A stretch of DNA of 64,000 bases. Source: Mycolicibacterium peregrinum (GTDB lineage: Bacteria > Actinomycetota > Actinomycetes > Mycobacteriales > Mycobacteriaceae). Positions 55,572 to 64,000 of this stretch are shown here, in pieces (position 1 is the first letter of the stretch; the number at the start of each line of letters is the position of its first letter). Below the pieces are notes generated by a model. That model made no database searches and was not told where the DNA came from. It saw only the letters and a program-made list of their open reading frames with translations. The stretch covers positions 91,641 through 155,640 of the forward strand of contig NZ_LZSY01000158.1 of the NCBI RefSeq assembly GCF_001665625.1, read 5' to 3'. A program made the position numbers and the translations under genes.

Positions 55572-56060
55572 CATGCCTTCCACATTCGCACAAGTCGGCC
55601 ACCGACCGTGGTCCGCGGTCCACCACGCATCAACGTCGGACAGCGGCTCGAACTGCGCCCCTGGAAGGTGGAGTCCGCGACTCGGCATGTTGCTCTGCAG
55701 GCGTTGCCTAGCCTGGCTTTGAAGTTCGCCACCAGCACCGGCCCCAAATCCGTCTCCGAACTTGCACAACGCAAGGCGTGGACATTCTTCATAATGCCAA
55801 CCGGTAACCAATGTTGCGTCTATCCTCCGGCTTATCAGTATCGAGCAGTTCGATGCCGCTGGGCTGGATTGGTTGCAGTCATCGCTTTGACCACCCCGAC
55901 GCCACGTTGTCCGACGCACTGAGTATGGTTCGCTCAACCGCCCGATATTGACGCGGCCGTATATGAACTTCCAGGGTGGGCCGGGGGTGGTCAGGGTGCA
56001 CGTACCGCAGCGCCGAGTGCTGTTCGCCAATTTGCTGATTCGCACTACATCAGCCCGGCC
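55572..56060. other. Gap between vsr and the DinG/RecQ fusion
   Basis: About 490 bp with open frames on both strands but no start with a ribosome site, and translations without recognisable domains. The sequence from 55608 to 55760 is open on both strands and could be the remnant of a gene. It must carry the promoters of vsr and of the fusion gene. No repeat, RNA gene or attachment site was recognised. Confidence 0.5.
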
Positions 56061-59000
56061 ATGAGCACCCTAGACCGCCCATTACCGCCCGCCGCCGAGA
56101 CAGCTCACCGCATCCTCGCCGAGTTCGGACCGCTCAGTGCCACCGACCTGCGGGAGCGGCTCAGCGCGGAAGGATTCAAACAGCCGTTGGAACGGCTCCA
56201 ACAGTGGCCTGATCGGTTTTCTCACCGGTTTCGGGTTACGCCCGACGGATTGTTGACCATCGCGCTAGTGGAGAACGTCGACAACGACCGCGACCAAGAT
56301 CCCGTGGACGACGACTGGTACGTCCCGAACACGGCCCGCGTTCCTCACGAGCGCATTGCGGTCCTCGACATCGAGACGACGGGCCTGAACAAGGCCACCC
56401 ATTTCATCACCGAAATGGCGCTGGTTCGCCTGGACGGCACGGTGTTGACCGACGTGTTCGTGACCGTTCCCGATGACGACCTGAGGCCGTCGATGCCCTT
56501 CGCTGACGCACTGGCCACCTTGACCACGGCGCTGCAGGATGTCGACCTGCTCATCGGCCACAACTTGCTGGCGTTCGACTTGCCGTTCATCACGCATGCC
56601 GCCAAGGCTGCCGGTATCGAGATTCCTCCGTTCCCGCACAGCGCCGACACCTTACATCTGTCACTACTCGTCGACGTCGCCATGACGAACCGCACTCTCG
56701 CGGACCTCACCCTGCGCTTCGGCATCGGCAACGACGGGCCTCATCGCGCGCTCTGCGACGCGACCGCGACCGCCGCGGTGGCTCGCGAGCTGCTCGCCGC
56801 AGTCGACATGGACGACCCCAGTTGGCCGCTCGCCATCGGCATGCTGGAGACCCATTCCAATCCCCTGGCGCTTCTACTTCCGTCGCTTTCCTCGCCACCC
56901 GATATCTCGACATTGACTCGTGGCCCGGACCCGCTGCTCATCCCGTCAGCGCCGGCCACCAGCGATGCATGGTCCGCCACTCGCGACAACTTCCCGGTCC
57001 TCCGCGAGAAACGCAACCTCCGGTCCCGGCCCGCTCAGCAAGAGATGGCCCACGCCGTTTCCCAGGTGCTCGATGCAGGCGGCCACCTGGCAGTGGAGGC
57101 ACCGACCGGTACGGGTAAGTCACTGGCCTACCTACTGCCCGCGCTCGGACGGGCATCACGCCCTCGTCAGCCGGTGGTGATCGCCACCGCGACCAAAGCC
57201 CTGCAAAGCCAGTTGCGAGAGGAAGCAGCACAACTCCAAAAAGACAAATTACTCACCGCTCCGTTCCGACAAATCCAGGGCGTCGGCAACTATGTCTGCG
57301 CACGTGAGCTCGAAGATGCGCTTCCCGACAAAGAGATCTCCGGCTTGGCGGCGGCGGTAGCGCTGCGGGCTCTCTCCGAGTCGCCCACGGGCACATGGGA
57401 TGACGTCACCGATGACGTCATCCGGCGCCCCGACACGCGGTATGCCCGTACTCGGGCCCGGTTGCGTACCAACTCGGCGGGATGCGATCGCGCGGCATGC
57501 AAGTGGGCGTCCGTGTGCCCACTGATGCAGCAGATCAAAGACCTCGACAAGTCACCGGGAGTGCTGTCTGTCAATCACGCTCTCATCGCCAGCTGGGTCA
57601 AGATCAAACAGCAGGGCGGGCGGGCGCCGGGCGACGTGCTCGACGAGGGCCGGGCCGACCTCATCTTCGATGAGGCTCATGCGCTCGAAGACTCCTTGAC
57701 CGCGGCGTGGACCCAACGCGTCGATGCCATCGAGCTCGAAATCCTGGTCAACGTGTTGTCCCGCCGCTCACGCCTTATCCGTGAAATGCGCTCGAAAGCC
57801 GGCGGGAGCCCGACCTTCGGAGACGCCCTTCAAGCCGTCACCACGGCGTCAGGCCAGGTCCGCCCGGTTGCCGAGGCATTCGCCGCCGCGGTCGACACCT
57901 ATCTGCACGAATACGTCGGCAAGGCCGACGCGGCAGTCCTTCGGACCGGCGTCGTCAACAATCGGCCCGAGTTTCGCGTACTGCGGCAGGCCGCGGCCGC
58001 CGTGCGCTACGCACTTGTCCAGCTCGCCAAGGCGGTCGGCGGCCTGCGAGGTTCACTTGCCGACGTCTCAGGGGTGAACTCCGCCAGGCAAAGGTTGCGT
58101 GGATATGCCGAGCGCATCAGCAACGCCATCGACCTGCTCGACACCCTCGGCACGCTGCCCGACAGTCATCTCTGGGTCTACCTGCTCAGCGCCGACGAAG
58201 ACGATGCCGCGGCGTGGGTTTTCGAGCGCCTCCCGATCCACGTGTACCCGGAGTTCCAGCAGCAGGTCGTCGATCAGACCCACTCGACCGTGCTGTGCTC
58301 GGCGACGCTGACGGTTGAACATCGCTTCGATTACATCGCTTCCCGGCTAGGGGTCAGGATCTCTCCTGACCCCGACGACCATGCGTTCCGCGGGCTCACG
58401 CTCCGGTCCCCTTTCGACTACAAGCAGCAGTCGAAAGTCATACTCACCAACCACTTGGCGATTCCCATCCCCGTCAACGAGCGAGAGTTCTGCGAGGATA
58501 TGGCCGCCGACCAGACCGGCTTCATCTCGCTGACGGGGGGCAAGACTCTCAGTCTGTTCGCCGCCCGTTCACGGATGGAAGCCATCGCCGACGGCGTACG
58601 GACAAGGGCCGCCGAGCTCACCCGGCGCGGCGTCGAATTGCTCGTCCAAGGAGAACAAGGCCGTACTCAGATTGCGCATCGGTTCAGAGCCGAGACGGGA
58701 ACCGTGCTGTATGGGCTGAGGTCGTATTGGGAAGGCTTCGATGCGCCCGGAGAGACCCTCTCTTACCTGTTCATCGAGAAGCCGCCTTATCCGCATCCCG
58801 ACGATCCGCTGGTTTCCGCACGCCAGCGCGCAATCGCCGAGCGCGGCGGCGATCCATTCCTGGAATACGTCCTGCCGATGACGTCCATCCAGTTCACCCA
58901 GGGCTTCGGTCGACTCATCCGTTCCGAGACCGACAAAGGTGCCGCCCTGGTGTGCGACCGCCGGTTGCACTCACCCACTCAGGCCCAGCGAGTCCTCCTC

Positions 59001-61280
59001 GGCTCGCTGCCCCATCCAAGCCTCCACGAGGCCACAGATCGCGACGACGCTTGGACCACAGCGATCGAGTTCGTCACCGGCACCGCACCAGACTTGTCCA
59101 AGGCGATCACCTTCGGACGGGACGATGTCACCCAACTTCTGGAAAGCTTGCGATTGGTCGAGGGTGAGGACCCCACCGGCAAGTTCGTCGAGGCGGCCGA
59201 AAAGCTTTTCGGCATAACCAATCTGCACCCTAAGCAGCTTGAAGTCATGCGAGCCATCGCCGAAGGACGAGACATCCTGGCAGTCCTGCCCACCGGATTC
59301 GGCAAGTCACTGTGCTTCCAGCTGCCCGCCTTGTTGGCACCCAACGCCCGTGCCACCGTAGTCGTTTCCCCATTGATCGCCCTCATCAAAGATCAGGTCA
59401 ACGACCTACGCGGGCGGCGCGGCATCCGACCGGTGCAGGGCATCACCGGGACCACCTCACGAGTGGTGCAGACCGAGATTCTGCGCGACACCGCGAACGG
59501 CAAGGTCCGACTGCTCTACGTGTCACCTGAGCGTCTTGCCCGAGATCCCATCCTGCGGCGGGCGCTGGGCCGTCAACAACTCAACGGCGTCGTCGTCGAC
59601 GAGGCGCACTGCGTATCGGTATGGGGACATGACTTTCGCCCGGAGTTCCGCCAAGTGCCTACCTCGGTCGCCACCTTCGACACGCGCCCACCACGCGCGG
59701 GACTGACCGCGACCGCCACTCCCGAGGTCTCCACCGACATCATCGGCGCGATGGACATGCGCGACCCGGCAACTGTCCGTGAACCCAGCGATCGACCCAA
59801 CCTACGGTTCCGTGTCGTCGAATGCGTCAACGAACGAGAGCGGGTTCGTGAACTGCTGCGATTCATCACCTGGTCAGGCGATGTTCCCGGAATCGTGTAC
59901 GTATCGAAACGCTCGTCAGCCGAAGAGATCGCCGCCATGTTGCGTCGAGCCGGCCACGCCGCACGCCCCTACCACGCCGGCATGGTCCCCGAACAGCGTG
60001 ACGCCGCACAAGAGGACTTCGATTCGGATACCACCCGAATCATCGTGGCGACCAAAGCATTCGGCATGGGTATCAACAAACCGAACATCGGCTGGGTGGC
60101 CCACTACGATCTGCCCGACTCACTCGACGGATACGCCCAGGAGGCCGGCCGTGCCGCTCGGTCGGCCAACATCACCGGCGAGTGCCTCCTGCTGTACACC
60201 AAAGCTGACTTGGCTCGCCGGCGCCGACTCGTCAACGCCCACGAGGCCAAGGCGGATGCGGCGATCACCCAACGCTTGCTGTCCGCCCTGTGGCAATGCC
60301 AGGAGCGTGGTGGCAGCAGGGTATTCGACATCGACGAGCTCGCCGAACGACTCTCCATCGAAGACGACGACATCAACGTCCAGCTTGCGCAGCTCGAGCG
60401 CATCGGGGCCCTCACGTTGGGTCTCGACTGCTCTGCCAGGGGGACAGTCGACGTCGGCTTCCACGAACCCGACGACGAAACCGAGCGACGGCTTTACCGC
60501 GAGCTGTTCTACAAGAAGTTCCGTGCCCGCCCGAATGTTCGCCTCCAATTGGACTTCCAACAGCTCAAAGACGACCATGGGTTCGACCCAGACACGCTGG
60601 AGGAACAACTCATCGCCTGGTCGCTCGACCGGCTGATCACGTTCTCCAGCTCGCGCAGGCTCCGCCGCGTGCAGCTGTTGTCGACACACGCTTCGCAGCA
60701 GGCACTGGAGCGAGAATCGGCCCGCTGGAAGCGGTGGCAGCAGCGAAGACTCGACGCCATCATCGATTACGCCACAGACCAATCCACGTGTCGCCGCATC
60801 GTCGTCGGACGCCACTTCGGTGACACTGTGGGCGACTGCACCAGCCGAGGTGTCGTGGCGTGCGATCACTGCAGCAGCGAGGTCTCGCCCTGGTCGTCAC
60901 TACCCGACCATCTCGTCGCCGACCCAGAGCTTCTCGTCAATGCCGAACTGATTGTGCTGCAGGCGGTCGCCTGGTCATCGGCGTTCCGGAAAGGCTTCTA
61001 CGGCGAAACCAGCCTGGGCGCTGCAGTCCTCGGCAAGGACTCCCTCGGCGAAGGGCGGCCGCTCGGCGCGGGAGTACTCAGCTGCCCCCAGTTCGGAGCG
61101 CTCCGCCACGTCCGCAACGGCGAGAAGCGTTGGAAAGAAGCGGTGGACAAGCTTCTGCGTGACGGTCACATCGAACGCAAATCGGTTCAGCGCGAGGGCT
61201 CATCTACCTCCTATCAAACCTTGGTACTTACTTCTGTCGGCGCCCAGACACTCGGAATAACGGTGACAAACGATGATTGA
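56061..61280 (+). CDS. DEDDh exonuclease-DinG helicase-RecQ helicase fusion
   Basis: 1739 residues, four modules. (1) A winged-helix-like start to about residue 90. (2) A DEDDh 3'-5' exonuclease: DIETTGL at 103-109, HNLLAFDLPFI near 173 and HRALCDA near 233. (3) A DinG/XPD helicase: Walker A TGTGKSLAYLLP near 350, four Fe-S-type Cys around 413-486 (CARELE, CDRAACKWASVC) and LIFDEAHALED near 537. (4) A RecQ helicase: LPTGFGKSLCFQLP near 1077, the RecQ signature DEAHCVSVWGHDFRPE near 1180, a Zn site with Cys near 1576-1604 and a winged-helix tail. Exonuclease-DinG alone is known (DinG of Gram-positive bacteria); the RecQ addition is unusual. ATG 56061 lacks a strong ribosome site. The gene overlaps the next SNF2 gene by eight bases. 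Confidence 0.85.
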   Translation: MSTLDRPLPPAAETAHRILAEFGPLSATDLRERLSAEGFKQPLERLQQWPDRFSHRFRVTPDGLLTIALVENVDNDRDQDPVDDDWYVPNTARVPHERIAVLDIETTGLNKATHFITEMALVRLDGTVLTDVFVTVPDDDLRPSMPFADALATLTTALQDVDLLIGHNLLAFDLPFITHAAKAAGIEIPPFPHSADTLHLSLLVDVAMTNRTLADLTLRFGIGNDGPHRALCDATATAAVARELLAAVDMDDPSWPLAIGMLETHSNPLALLLPSLSSPPDISTLTRGPDPLLIPSAPATSDAWSATRDNFPVLREKRNLRSRPAQQEMAHAVSQVLDAGGHLAVEAPTGTGKSLAYLLPALGRASRPRQPVVIATATKALQSQLREEAAQLQKDKLLTAPFRQIQGVGNYVCARELEDALPDKEISGLAAAVALRALSESPTGTWDDVTDDVIRRPDTRYARTRARLRTNSAGCDRAACKWASVCPLMQQIKDLDKSPGVLSVNHALIASWVKIKQQGGRAPGDVLDEGRADLIFDEAHALEDSLTAAWTQRVDAIELEILVNVLSRRSRLIREMRSKAGGSPTFGDALQAVTTASGQVRPVAEAFAAAVDTYLHEYVGKADAAVLRTGVVNNRPEFRVLRQAAAAVRYALVQLAKAVGGLRGSLADVSGVNSARQRLRGYAERISNAIDLLDTLGTLPDSHLWVYLLSADEDDAAAWVFERLPIHVYPEFQQQVVDQTHSTVLCSATLTVEHRFDYIASRLGVRISPDPDDHAFRGLTLRSPFDYKQQSKVILTNHLAIPIPVNEREFCEDMAADQTGFISLTGGKTLSLFAARSRMEAIADGVRTRAAELTRRGVELLVQGEQGRTQIAHRFRAETGTVLYGLRSYWEGFDAPGETLSYLFIEKPPYPHPDDPLVSARQRAIAERGGDPFLEYVLPMTSIQFTQGFGRLIRSETDKGAALVCDRRLHSPTQAQRVLLGSLPHPSLHEATDRDDAWTTAIEFVTGTAPDLSKAITFGRDDVTQLLESLRLVEGEDPTGKFVEAAEKLFGITNLHPKQLEVMRAIAEGRDILAVLPTGFGKSLCFQLPALLAPNARATVVVSPLIALIKDQVNDLRGRRGIRPVQGITGTTSRVVQTEILRDTANGKVRLLYVSPERLARDPILRRALGRQQLNGVVVDEAHCVSVWGHDFRPEFRQVPTSVATFDTRPPRAGLTATATPEVSTDIIGAMDMRDPATVREPSDRPNLRFRVVECVNERERVRELLRFITWSGDVPGIVYVSKRSSAEEIAAMLRRAGHAARPYHAGMVPEQRDAAQEDFDSDTTRIIVATKAFGMGINKPNIGWVAHYDLPDSLDGYAQEAGRAARSANITGECLLLYTKADLARRRRLVNAHEAKADAAITQRLLSALWQCQERGGSRVFDIDELAERLSIEDDDINVQLAQLERIGALTLGLDCSARGTVDVGFHEPDDETERRLYRELFYKKFRARPNVRLQLDFQQLKDDHGFDPDTLEEQLIAWSLDRLITFSSSRRLRRVQLLSTHASQQALERESARWKRWQQRRLDAIIDYATDQSTCRRIVVGRHFGDTVGDCTSRGVVACDHCSSEVSPWSSLPDHLVADPELLVNAELIVLQAVAWSSAFRKGFYGETSLGAAVLGKDSLGEGRPLGAGVLSCPQFGALRHVRNGEKRWKEAVDKLLRDGHIERKSVQREGSSTSYQTLVLTSVGAQTLGITVTNDD

Positions 61281-64000
61281 GAAGCGAATCACCCACCAGC
61301 TCCTCGAATCCGGTGAGCTGGCCCTGACCGAACGCGAAAGCGCCGCGCTGACCCTGCCCGGACACAGCACCACGGTCACGCTGGAGCTCGACGGCGAGGA
61401 GTTCCATGCACAGTGGAGCGGACGGAGTCGGCAACTCCACGGTGATCTACTCACCGAGCGTCTGCAGGACTACGGTCAGGAGCGCGGATTGCTGCGACTC
61501 CGGTTGGTCGGTCAGGTCTACCGGTTGACAATTCTTCCTCCGGGCACTGCCCTTGAGTCCACGAACCAGCCAACGATCACACCCACACACACAACCACGA
61601 CCACGACCATTCAGACGGGCACCCAGAGCACTCGCCGTCGCACTGTCGATCGACAGTTCCACGCGGACTCGGAGTACGACTGGAAGTCGAGCCCGAACAA
61701 ATCCATCGGGTTCCTCACCGAAGCCCGTGCACTACTTGGTGATCAACTCAAGGCAGCCGGGTTCGATCCGCTGGAGATCGTCGAGCTTCGGCTCCAAGGC
61801 GAAGAACTCGCCACTCTGGATGATTTCGACGAGCTTCTGGCCGTCGATGTGGCCAACGTCGACCGGATGCCGCACCAGGAAGCTGTTGCACGCCACGCTT
61901 TGTCGCGATTGCGCGGCCGCGCTGTGTTGGCCGACGAGGTCGGCCTCGGCAAGACCATCGAGGCGGGCCTGGCGATCAAAGAACTGACCTTGCGTGGCCT
62001 GGCGAAACGCGTTCTGATCTTGTGCCCCGCTCCGCTGCGTGAGCAGTGGCGCGAAGAAATGAACCACAAGTTCGACCTCACATTTGACGTGGCACTCAAC
62101 GGCCGGGAGGTCGGCGAGCAGGACAAGCTGATTCTCACCCTCCAACTGGGCCGCAACTCGCTCCACAAGCTGACGGCGAAACCGTGGGACATCGTCATCG
62201 TTGATGAGGCACACCGGGCAGCAGGCTCGGGCGCACGTAAGACGCGGGAGCTGATCACCTCCCTGACGACAGCCTGCCGATACGCCTTCTTCCTCACCGC
62301 GACGCCTGTACAGAACGATCTTCTGGAGCTCTACCGCCTGGTGGAGCTTTTGCGCCCCGGCACGTTCACTTCTGCAAGCGATTTCAAGCATCAGTTCATG
62401 AAATCGTCCGACCCGCGCACCCCCAATGACCCGGCCGCCCTGCGTCGGTTGATCAGCAGCGCCATGATCCGCACCACCCGCGCACAAGCCGGGGTCGACC
62501 GAGTGCAACGGCGCGCCGTCGATGTTCCGGTCGACCTGGGTCCACGTGAACGCGAGTTGTACGCGCTGAGCACCGATCTCCTCCGCAACGTGATGGTCGA
62601 CAGCGGCGATACCATGCGCCGCCGCAGCTTGGCCCTGCGGCTGACAGCGAGCCCGTTTTCGATGGGCACGACCGCCATGCGGATGGCGGAGCGACACCCG
62701 AATCCGCGGGTTCGGTCCGTCCTGAACGAGGTCGGACATCTGGCCATGGACATCCAGGGGTCGGCCCGCGAGAACAGGGCAATCGAAATCACCCGCGACT
62801 GGGTGCGCGAACACGGGCGCGTACTCATCTTCACCCAACACACCGATACCGTCACCGGACTGCTGCGGCGAATAGACAGGGAAGGGCTGCAGGCACGTTC
62901 GTTCCACGGCTCGATGTCACCCAGCGAGCGCGCCAAGACCATCGCTGCTTTCCGGTCCGGCGAAGCGCCGATCATGATCTCGACCGACGCTGGCGCCGAA
63001 GGACAGAACCTACAGTTCTGCAACTGCGTGTTGAACTACGACCTGCCCTGGAACCCGATGCGTATCGAGCAACGTATAGGCCGCGTCGACCGCCTGACCC
63101 AGCCCAGGGACGAGGTATTCGTCGCCAACCTCTACGCACGGGGAACTATCGACGAGAGTGTCTATCAGCTGCTGGCCTTGAAATTGAGAATGTTCGAGCT
63201 GCTGTTCGGACAGGTCACCACAATTCTCGGCGAGCTAGATGATGCGAAGTCGGCGTCCTTCGAAACACGGGTCATGGAAGCTCTTTTCGCTGACAACGAT
63301 TCGAAGATGCAGGGTCTGCTTACCCAGCTGGGCACGGAGCTCGCCCAGGCACGCGATCGTGCATCCACACTCATCGCGACCGACAGCGGTCTCAGCAACT
63401 GGATGGCCTCGGCGTTTGAGCATCGTAAGGACCTGACCAAGGCGGGTAGCCGCGAGTTGGTGCCCGAGGTCGGCGAGCGTACCCGAATGCGCCAGCGTCG
63501 GGTACAAACCTGGACTCGCGAGGTCCTTGCCGCACTGGATGCCACGGTGCTCCATGACACTGGTGACGGTGAGGGCGCCTTTCTCACCGCCCAGTTCGAC
63601 GAGGAATTTGAACAAGAGCTTGGTGGGCGCACCGTCATGCACCTGGCTTTCGATCGGATCGGCTTGGAACAGCATCCCGACGCCGAGCTTTGTGCCGTTG
63701 GCTCACCCGTATTCGATGAACTGCTCGGCCTGCTGAGAATGCGCGGCGACATGCATGCAACGGTTCCTGTCATCCCCGAGGACATCGGTCCCAGCCCGTA
63801 CAAGCACGCACCGACCTTGAAACTGGTACGCCGGCAGCTTATTCCGTCGGGCTCGTGGAGCGGTCACGCCACCTTCCGCGCGACGATCGGTGAAGCGGAG
63901 ACCACCGAGCATCTGATCACCGCTGACATCAACGGACACAATCAACAACGGCTGCCGCGTCGCCCGCTACAGGACGGGGTGTCAAACACTGCGGGCAGTT
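61273..64000 (+). CDS. SNF2/RapA-family helicase, 3' end missing
   Basis: The frame is open from ATG 61273 to the window edge (909 codons), so the protein is partial at its C-terminus. It overlaps the previous stop by eight bases, so the two are co-translated. Residues 1-95 form a small beta-rich domain, followed by a Thr-rich linker (about 96-115) and a helical region. The motor has Walker A LADEVGLGKTIEAGL near 227, IVIVDEAHRAAG near 310, AEGQNLQFCN and EQRIGRVDRL near 600, the RapA/HepA-type SNF2 pattern. A long helical C-terminal part follows. It is distinct from the DrmD-like SNF2 protein at 34.4 kb and could itself be a DrmD analogue for the cytosine-methylase side of the island. Confidence 0.8.
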   Translation, partial: MIEKRITHQLLESGELALTERESAALTLPGHSTTVTLELDGEEFHAQWSGRSRQLHGDLLTERLQDYGQERGLLRLRLVGQVYRLTILPPGTALESTNQPTITPTHTTTTTTIQTGTQSTRRRTVDRQFHADSEYDWKSSPNKSIGFLTEARALLGDQLKAAGFDPLEIVELRLQGEELATLDDFDELLAVDVANVDRMPHQEAVARHALSRLRGRAVLADEVGLGKTIEAGLAIKELTLRGLAKRVLILCPAPLREQWREEMNHKFDLTFDVALNGREVGEQDKLILTLQLGRNSLHKLTAKPWDIVIVDEAHRAAGSGARKTRELITSLTTACRYAFFLTATPVQNDLLELYRLVELLRPGTFTSASDFKHQFMKSSDPRTPNDPAALRRLISSAMIRTTRAQAGVDRVQRRAVDVPVDLGPRERELYALSTDLLRNVMVDSGDTMRRRSLALRLTASPFSMGTTAMRMAERHPNPRVRSVLNEVGHLAMDIQGSARENRAIEITRDWVREHGRVLIFTQHTDTVTGLLRRIDREGLQARSFHGSMSPSERAKTIAAFRSGEAPIMISTDAGAEGQNLQFCNCVLNYDLPWNPMRIEQRIGRVDRLTQPRDEVFVANLYARGTIDESVYQLLALKLRMFELLFGQVTTILGELDDAKSASFETRVMEALFADNDSKMQGLLTQLGTELAQARDRASTLIATDSGLSNWMASAFEHRKDLTKAGSRELVPEVGERTRMRQRRVQTWTREVLAALDATVLHDTGDGEGAFLTAQFDEEFEQELGGRTVMHLAFDRIGLEQHPDAELCAVGSPVFDELLGLLRMRGDMHATVPVIPEDIGPSPYKHAPTLKLVRRQLIPSGSWSGHATFRATIGEAETTEHLITADINGHNQQRLPRRPLQDGVSNTAGS

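Overview
The window comes from a high-GC actinomycete, most likely a Mycolicibacterium/Mycobacteriaceae chromosome. This rests on strong G/C third-position bias, GTG/TTG starts, and a left flank of a short Ala-rich secreted protein, an OPT transporter and a zinc-metallopeptidase lipoprotein. The organism assignment is inference; no rRNA or tRNA gene was seen.

Layout. (1) 1-9.4 kb is ordinary flank: a secreted protein fragment, an MscS channel, an OPT transporter, a GltS-type symporter, a metallopeptidase lipoprotein, an RNase H-domain protein and an endonuclease/exonuclease/phosphatase-family protein. (2) 9.5-18 kb is an accessory stretch of mostly unrecognised genes: an HD hydrolase, membrane and coiled-coil proteins, a frameshifted gene, a VWA protein, an overlapping gene pair, a small LuxR-type DNA-binding protein and a 445-residue orphan. 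(3) 18-64 kb is one very large, helicase-dominated defence island that runs past the right edge.

The island has three blocks. The minus-strand block (53.7 down to 20.4 kb, about 33 kb, 11 co-directional genes, several translationally coupled) encodes in transcription order: a GHKL-ATPase/SF2 helicase giant; a UvrD-type helicase; DrmA; DrmB; a 114-residue orphan; a RecD-like helicase with a C-terminal nuclease-like domain; a DrmD-like SNF2 helicase; a DrmMI/Eco57I-like adenine methylase; a small possible HhH protein; a DruE-like DEAD helicase carrying its own DUF1998-type region and a nuclease-like tail; and a UvrD helicase with a RelE-like N-terminus. A lower-GC GHKL-ATPase/nuclease gene follows. 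Divergent from this operon is a DrmMII-like 5-cytosine methyltransferase, stop-to-stop with a Vsr mismatch endonuclease. Then come a 1739-residue DEDDh-exonuclease/DinG/RecQ fusion and, overlapping its end, a second SNF2 helicase cut by the window edge.

Interpretation. DrmA, DrmB, a cytosine methylase, and SNF2 plus adenine-methylase partners are the hallmarks of DISARM, but no PLD protein DrmC is visible. The DUF1998 helicase resembles Druantia DruE. The single 33-kb operon combining both, plus GHKL and SF1 helicases, is not an arrangement I recognise as a standard named system. It is the best candidate here for an undescribed or greatly extended DISARM-related system, in which methylation would mark self DNA and the helicase/nuclease machines would act on unmarked DNA. 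That mechanism is inferred from the families, not shown by the sequence.
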